64,000 nucleotides of DNA. Source: Cryptomeria japonica. Taxonomy: Eukaryota > Streptophyta > Pinopsida > Cupressales > Cupressaceae. Location of the stretch: assembly GCF_030272615.1 (NCBI RefSeq), contig NC_081409.1, forward strand, positions 620,212,255 through 620,276,254, given 5' to 3'. The position numbers and the translations under genes were made by a program. The notes under the pieces are model-generated. The model ran no database searches. It was given only the letters and a program-made list of their open reading frames with translations, and was not told the DNA's origin. This document shows, in pieces, positions 59,796 through 64,000 of this stretch (its first letter is position 1; the number at the start of each line of letters is the position of its first letter).

Positions 59796-61188
59796 CCCCT
59801 GTTTGAGAAGGGTGGAGAAAAACCTTATTTAAAAGACTTACTTAAGAAAGTACTAAATGCCTAATAATGAAGGTTTGAACACAATACAAAACCGATATCT
59901 AATTAAAAAAGACTAGTGTGTGGTTCTTAAAGTTACCCTAACTAACCATAAAAATGCTATGTAATAAGACTTTGGCAAGAGCAACTTGCATAGTGGTTGT
60001 TGGCAAGACAGAGCCAACTATGACAAACAAAATGAGCTAAACCTACCATAAGTGAAAGGTGGCACATAGAGCAGACCCGCAACACATCCAAAAGGCACCA
60101 CAAAAACAAGGGACATGTTTCCCTACAATCATTTAAATTTTTCTTTCCTTATCCTGCCACATCCTTCTATAACCTACTGCATAAGCCATAAAACTTCTCT
60201 TACCACTCTTACTAGTATATTAATACAAGTTTCAAGGGACTAAAGCTCAAGATCTTGGATCTGCACCCAGTTATTGTCGACATATGGTTCCATTGTGAGC
60301 ATCCTAATAGAGTAGTAGGGAAAGGCCTAAACATAAAACAAATATTTTGCGGCAATAAAGAGTCAGAGGAGAAAGATTACAGTTAAGAAGGAACAAATTT
60401 ATATGGTTTGCGACAAGATCCTCTAGGTTCTAGCCTAATGAGAGAGGGCTACCCTGGGGATGAATGATGGAAAGGGAAGATACTAGGAAAGGATCTCCAA
60501 GAGATGCAGCCACTGAGGCAGGTCTAGTTTGACCCATTAGGGATGGATAAGAAGGACTAAATGAATACCAAATTAGAAACAAACATGGCCAGAGGAAGCA
60601 ACAAGAGAAAGAGAAATTTTCGAGCAATTTACAATGTCAATTTGTAATTTCAAAGTAAACATGTTATTAGCCTAGCAGACAGACATTTTCTCCTGTAACA
60701 AAAATGCGCGGTAGATAATTCATCCAGCTTTCAGAGTCAAATGAGAACATGAACAGGACTTAAATATTTTATACTTTAGCAGTCAAGCACATATCATGTA
60801 TCTCGATAACACCCTGTTATTATTTCAATTGCCATATTTCAAGACTTCTATAATACAAGATCAATAATATCAAGATAGCATTACCACCATGACAAAAACA
60901 AAACCCTAGCTCCAACAAAGACAGCATAAGAGGAACATTGCAGGTATAAAATAAAAACTTAAAACTTGAGCACAGCATTCAAGTTCACTTCAAGTTCAAG
61001 CTCTTTCTATAGAGGACTTTAAAAATTTGCAACCTTCAAGCAACAGTATAATCTAATAATAACAAGATATATTAAAAGTAAGCTGCGTCAATGTTTTCAA
61101 GGCAAGCAGATAAGTATTTAACATTCACCCAAGCAAATTCTAACCATTAGGATCAAATAATTTGTCTGCTATCCAGAAGAAGTGGAAC
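59796..61188. other. THO5 intron 1, 5' part, no gene
   Basis: Nothing recognised apart from short chance frames, for example 60627-60430 on the minus strand. Confidence 0.45.
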
Positions 61189-61344
61189 CTGGCGAAGTTT
61201 AAGAAATAAGACAGAGAGTTGTGTGATGAGGTCTCTGAGGTCTGCTCGCCCTTTGCCTTCCTTCTTAATGAAGAGCATTTTAGCGATGATGTCCTCCATT
61301 GAAATTCTGCTTTCCTCCAAAATATCATTGGCAGCCTTCGCCAT
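61189..61344 (-). CDS. THO5: THO complex subunit 5, exon 1 (N-terminus)
   Basis: THO5 is a subunit of the nuclear THO/TREX complex, which acts in co-transcriptional mRNP assembly and export; plant THO is also linked to small-RNA production. This exon encodes 52 residues from ATG at 61344 to a CAG|GTTCC donor. The stretch MEDIIAKMLFIKKEG followed by LRDLITQL and LKLRQ matches the conserved N-terminal helix region of the family. The ATG is the first in frame after an upstream TAG (about 61425), which decides the start. Angiosperm THO5 proteins often have a somewhat longer N-terminus, so an upstream non-ATG or separate 5' exon cannot be excluded. A different frame over the same bases is longer but has no family match. 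Confidence 0.88.
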
Positions 61345-62572
61345 TTGTTTGCCAAAATTCCAAGACCAGATCTCTTCTTTACATTCACTTTCACGGTCGA
61401 ATTTCCTCTTCCTCTCTATTTTAGTAGACTACTATATTTTCATAGCCCAGTAACGCGGTCCCGTGTTGAGCGCTTCAACATCGAAAACCGTGAAAGACAG
61501 TCATATGTGAAACAAAAATGTTCACTTGAATTGAATTAGGAGAAGAGTATCAATAGATAATATAGTTTCAATAACCGTCATCTTATTGTCATGTTGATCC
61601 TCTAAAATATAAAAAAAATTATCAATACATAAATATAATATCAATATATGTTCATAAATAAATTAGTAGTTGACAACAAAAAAGAAAAAATAAATAAACA
61701 ACTACTGGTACATTGACTATTTTAATACAAAACAGCGTGCATAAATAATAAGTATTTTTATTTTTTTAAAACTTAATGTTTACATTTGTCATTTTATACA
61801 AGTGGTTAAAAAGTACAAATGTACTACAATTACAATTACATATGCATAGCTATCGGTGCATTACATGACATAAAAATAATCAATTTTTGACTTCTTAGAC
61901 ACTCAAGTGTACATTCTTCCAAATATCACTTCATAGATTCATGCATTAATGGATCTTCATTTGGTACCTGCATTTGCAACAACTGGTGTAAGGCTCCCAA
62001 TAACCAAGAATTTGCATAAAATCAAATTAAAAAAACCAAGTTTAATTCAAAGCATAGAAGAAAACTGAACAATTCGAAGCAATAGAGGACTGCATATTTA
62101 ATATGACATAACCGACTGTTTCCCACAAAAATTCAAATTTGAAAATAGCTAGCTACCACAATCGAATGCATTGCACATTCGAACTATATTATAAAACAGA
62201 ATTTTTCATGTCACTTTCATTACAATCCAATTCATTGCATATTCATGAGCTCTGCAAATACCCTATGCACATTCCTTATTCAAGGGCGCACATTCAAGTT
62301 GGTACACACAGAATAACTAAATTCCCTCTGCAGTCAACGTTAAATGCTATAAATCTTTCAATAGAAATTATATTATTTTCAATAAACCAGCATTTATTTC
62401 AATATAGTCACTGTAAATAATATTAACAGCCATATTGGATGTCCAATGATGGTTTAGCTCCTTCGTAGCTGCATTATGCTTTGTCTATTGATGATTTATT
62501 TGTATGTGGTTTAAAGTTTCATTTCAATGCTCTCTTACAGTTTAATATGCCTATATGGTTATTATCCATTAA

Positions 62573-62644
62573 TAGTGTGAACTTTACTCCATTTTTTTTG
62601 CTTCATTATAGTGTGAACTTTACTCCACTTTCTTTGCTTCATTT
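62573..62644. repeat. 36-bp tandem duplication
   Basis: Two copies of TAGTGTGAACTTTACTCCA followed by a T-rich run and GCTTCATT, with two differences. Confidence 0.9.
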
Positions 62645-62984
62645 TGCGATATAGGTTTCATTTCAATGCTCTGTTATAGTTTAATAATGTTGAAATCCTT
62701 ACAGTATAATAATGTCGAAATCCTCACAGAGAATGGCAAAAATAAATGATTATCTATTTGTTTTATTCGAAACCCCTTCATTATTTATCATTTCATTTTA
62801 TGGGTGCGCTATTAAATGGTGTCTCTCTATTTATAATGCCAAAATTATTACAGAGAATGCAAAAAAAATTGATTATTGTTCATAATTATTCGAAACCCCT
62901 TCATTATTTATCATTACAATAATGTGTATGCTTGATAGTATTACTTACAGTGACTATATATATATTGGCTATAAGGTTCTTGTC

Positions 62985-63029
62985 CACACACACACACACA
63001 CACACACATATGCGTGTGTGTGTGTGTGT
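62985..63029. repeat. (CA)12 and (GT)8 facing each other
   Basis: Twelve CA units, a short TATGC centre, then eight GT units make a near-perfect inverted microsatellite able to form a hairpin. A separate (TG)n run lies near 63408-63431. Confidence 0.95.
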
Positions 63030-63823
63030 TATTGTCGACATATAACAACCTTCTCACATACATGTTATGGGCCACTTGACACGAATTACCACCAACTACA
63101 TTGCCCTAAAAACTTTAGGAAATGGAGATTTTTTTGAGGCATTTTCATTGTTTGCTCTACCTTCAATTTGTTAATATACTCACTATAAATAATATTATCA
63201 GGCATACACTATATTACTTCAAATAAATTTCATATGAGAAATACAGCAACATCATTCAATTATTAGTCATTCGAGAAATGAATATGCATCTTAATACAAT
63301 ATCAGCAATATCCATTTTTTTTATCACATCACAGTTACATCTTTCACTCTGCATCTCGTGCTTCTAGTTTCTCTCCTTGTTATATAATGTTTCAAGTTTT
63401 GTACCTGTGTGTGTGTGTGTGTGTGTGTGTGTACACACAACACCATTTTATTTTGTTGAAAGATGTTCAATGATGTAATTGTTCACTATCTAATAGAATA
63501 TCAGCAATATCCAATTTTCAATCACATCATAGTTACATACTTAACTCCTGCATGGTTGTTTCGAGTTTTGTGGCTATATGGGTATTTTCTATATTATCAG
63601 GCATACAGAAATAAAGACACGGTACCATTTTATTTTTTTCAAAGATGTTCAATGATGGATTTGTACTCATTGGTACCTACAGAAATTGATTTGTTTTTCA
63701 TCATTTATCTTAATGACATTGAGGGTTTCATTTCAATGATCTGTCTCTGTATATATATTTATATAGGCACACACATTTGCATTTTATCATTGGTATCTTA
63801 TCATTGCAGGTTCACTGAACATA

Positions 63824-64000
63824 ATGGCACCAGGTAGAAAGGGAAACAAATGTGTTAGACGTCGAACGGTTAGAGTCACTCGTGGGGTGCACTTCTCTGA
63901 TGAAGATAGTTTTGTCCAAAATGAAGACCCAGTGACTCCTGTTGTAGATGACCATTCACCTAACAATGCAACTGATGTGGAAACTATTGTTGTACATGAC
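63824..64000 (+). CDS. 5' end of an unidentified coding sequence
   Basis: An open frame of 59 codons starts at ATG 63824 (MAPGRKGNKCVRRRTVRVTR, then GVHFSDEDSFVQNEDPV) and runs off the window. It lies 14 bases after a good acceptor (TTATCATTGCAG|G), suggesting an upstream non-coding exon. The basic N-terminus followed by an acidic stretch suggests a nuclear or nucleic-acid-binding protein. I do not recognise the family; a transposon-encoded protein is equally possible. Confidence 0.5.
   Translation, partial: MAPGRKGNKCVRRRTVRVTRGVHFSDEDSFVQNEDPVTPVVDDHSPNNATDVETIVVHD

Larger units (their letters stand above)
25155..61344 (-). other. THO5: THO5 gene span (five exons seen, 3' end missing)
   Basis: Five separate minus-strand segments read as consecutive parts of one THO complex subunit 5 protein. 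Exon sizes are 156, 291, 337, 329 and 260 bp, and splice phases join without conflict (0, 0, 1, 0, then an exit in phase 2). All placed introns begin GT and end AG. About 456 residues are covered, from the start codon through the VYRQQHRVQT region. The family normally continues for several hundred more residues, so the C-terminal exons must lie left of the window or be too short to recognise. Introns 1 (51757-61188) and 2 (26348-51465) are filled with transposons; introns 3 and 4 are short. Identification rests on recalled family motifs, not on an alignment. Confidence 0.9.
61345..63807. other. THO5 5' UTR/promoter side and flanking sequence
   Basis: Sequence immediately right of 61344 should hold the THO5 leader and promoter on the minus strand. 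I cannot place a TATA box or start site with support. The rest is AT-rich with short tandem repeats; a copy of ATATCAGCAATATCCA and its surroundings recurs about 200 bp apart (63300 and 63499). Confidence 0.4.

Noticed and set aside
61140-61394. 84-codon minus-strand frame starting MKVNVKKRSG
   Set aside because: It is a shadow in another frame of THO5 exon 1, which carries the family motif.

Overview
The window looks like nuclear DNA of a large plant genome, most likely a gymnosperm. It is AT-rich and dominated by decayed retrotransposons, and one recognisable host gene is spread over at least 36 kb by very long introns. That gene, on the minus strand, encodes THO complex subunit 5 (THO5/THOC5), part of the THO/TREX complex that couples transcription to mRNA export. 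Five coding exons can be placed with consistent splice phases: 61344-61189 (start codon), 51756-51466, 26347-26011, 25900-25572 and 25414-25155. Introns 1 and 2 are about 9.4 kb and 25.1 kb, while introns 3 and 4 are only 110 and 157 bp. The C-terminal exons are not seen; if the gene is intact, intron 5 runs past position 1 and exceeds 25 kb.

Almost everything else is transposon-derived. From the left: a solo LTR (2920-3894) packed with palindromes; a decayed minus-strand reading frame; a 5.8-kb unit (9369-15143, 5-bp target duplication) with a broken ORF of about 550 codons, an LTR-like 3' end and 14 copies of a hairpin; an LTR element at 17298-20645; a deleted LTR element at 21123-23834 with a perfect target duplication; and a small inverted-repeat element at 24081-24227. 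Intron 2 holds a Ty3/gypsy remnant (about 29.4-32.7 kb), a solo LTR (35823-37739), several fresh tandem duplications, and a nearly full-length LINE (39982-46228) with a 14-bp target duplication, ORF1, ORF2 (endonuclease, reverse transcriptase, RNase H) and a poly(A) tail. An RNase H pseudogene follows it.

Intron 1 holds a three-level nest: an older repeat, interrupted by a solo LTR (54127-56321), interrupted in turn by a 334-bp TRIM (54921-55254). The TRIM is the most striking object here. Each 135-bp LTR contains a 72-nt tRNA-like sequence with an RNA polymerase III B box, and the internal region is only 64 bp, with little beyond an initiator-Met primer binding site and a polypurine tract. 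A second unknown gene or element enters at the right edge (63824 onward, plus strand).

The main themes worth follow-up are the tRNA-bearing TRIM, two arrays of covarying palindromes or hairpins inside LTR-type sequences, the LINE whose stop codons are mostly TAG where CAG is likely ancestral (a CHG-methylation deamination signature), and the giant-intron THO5 gene.
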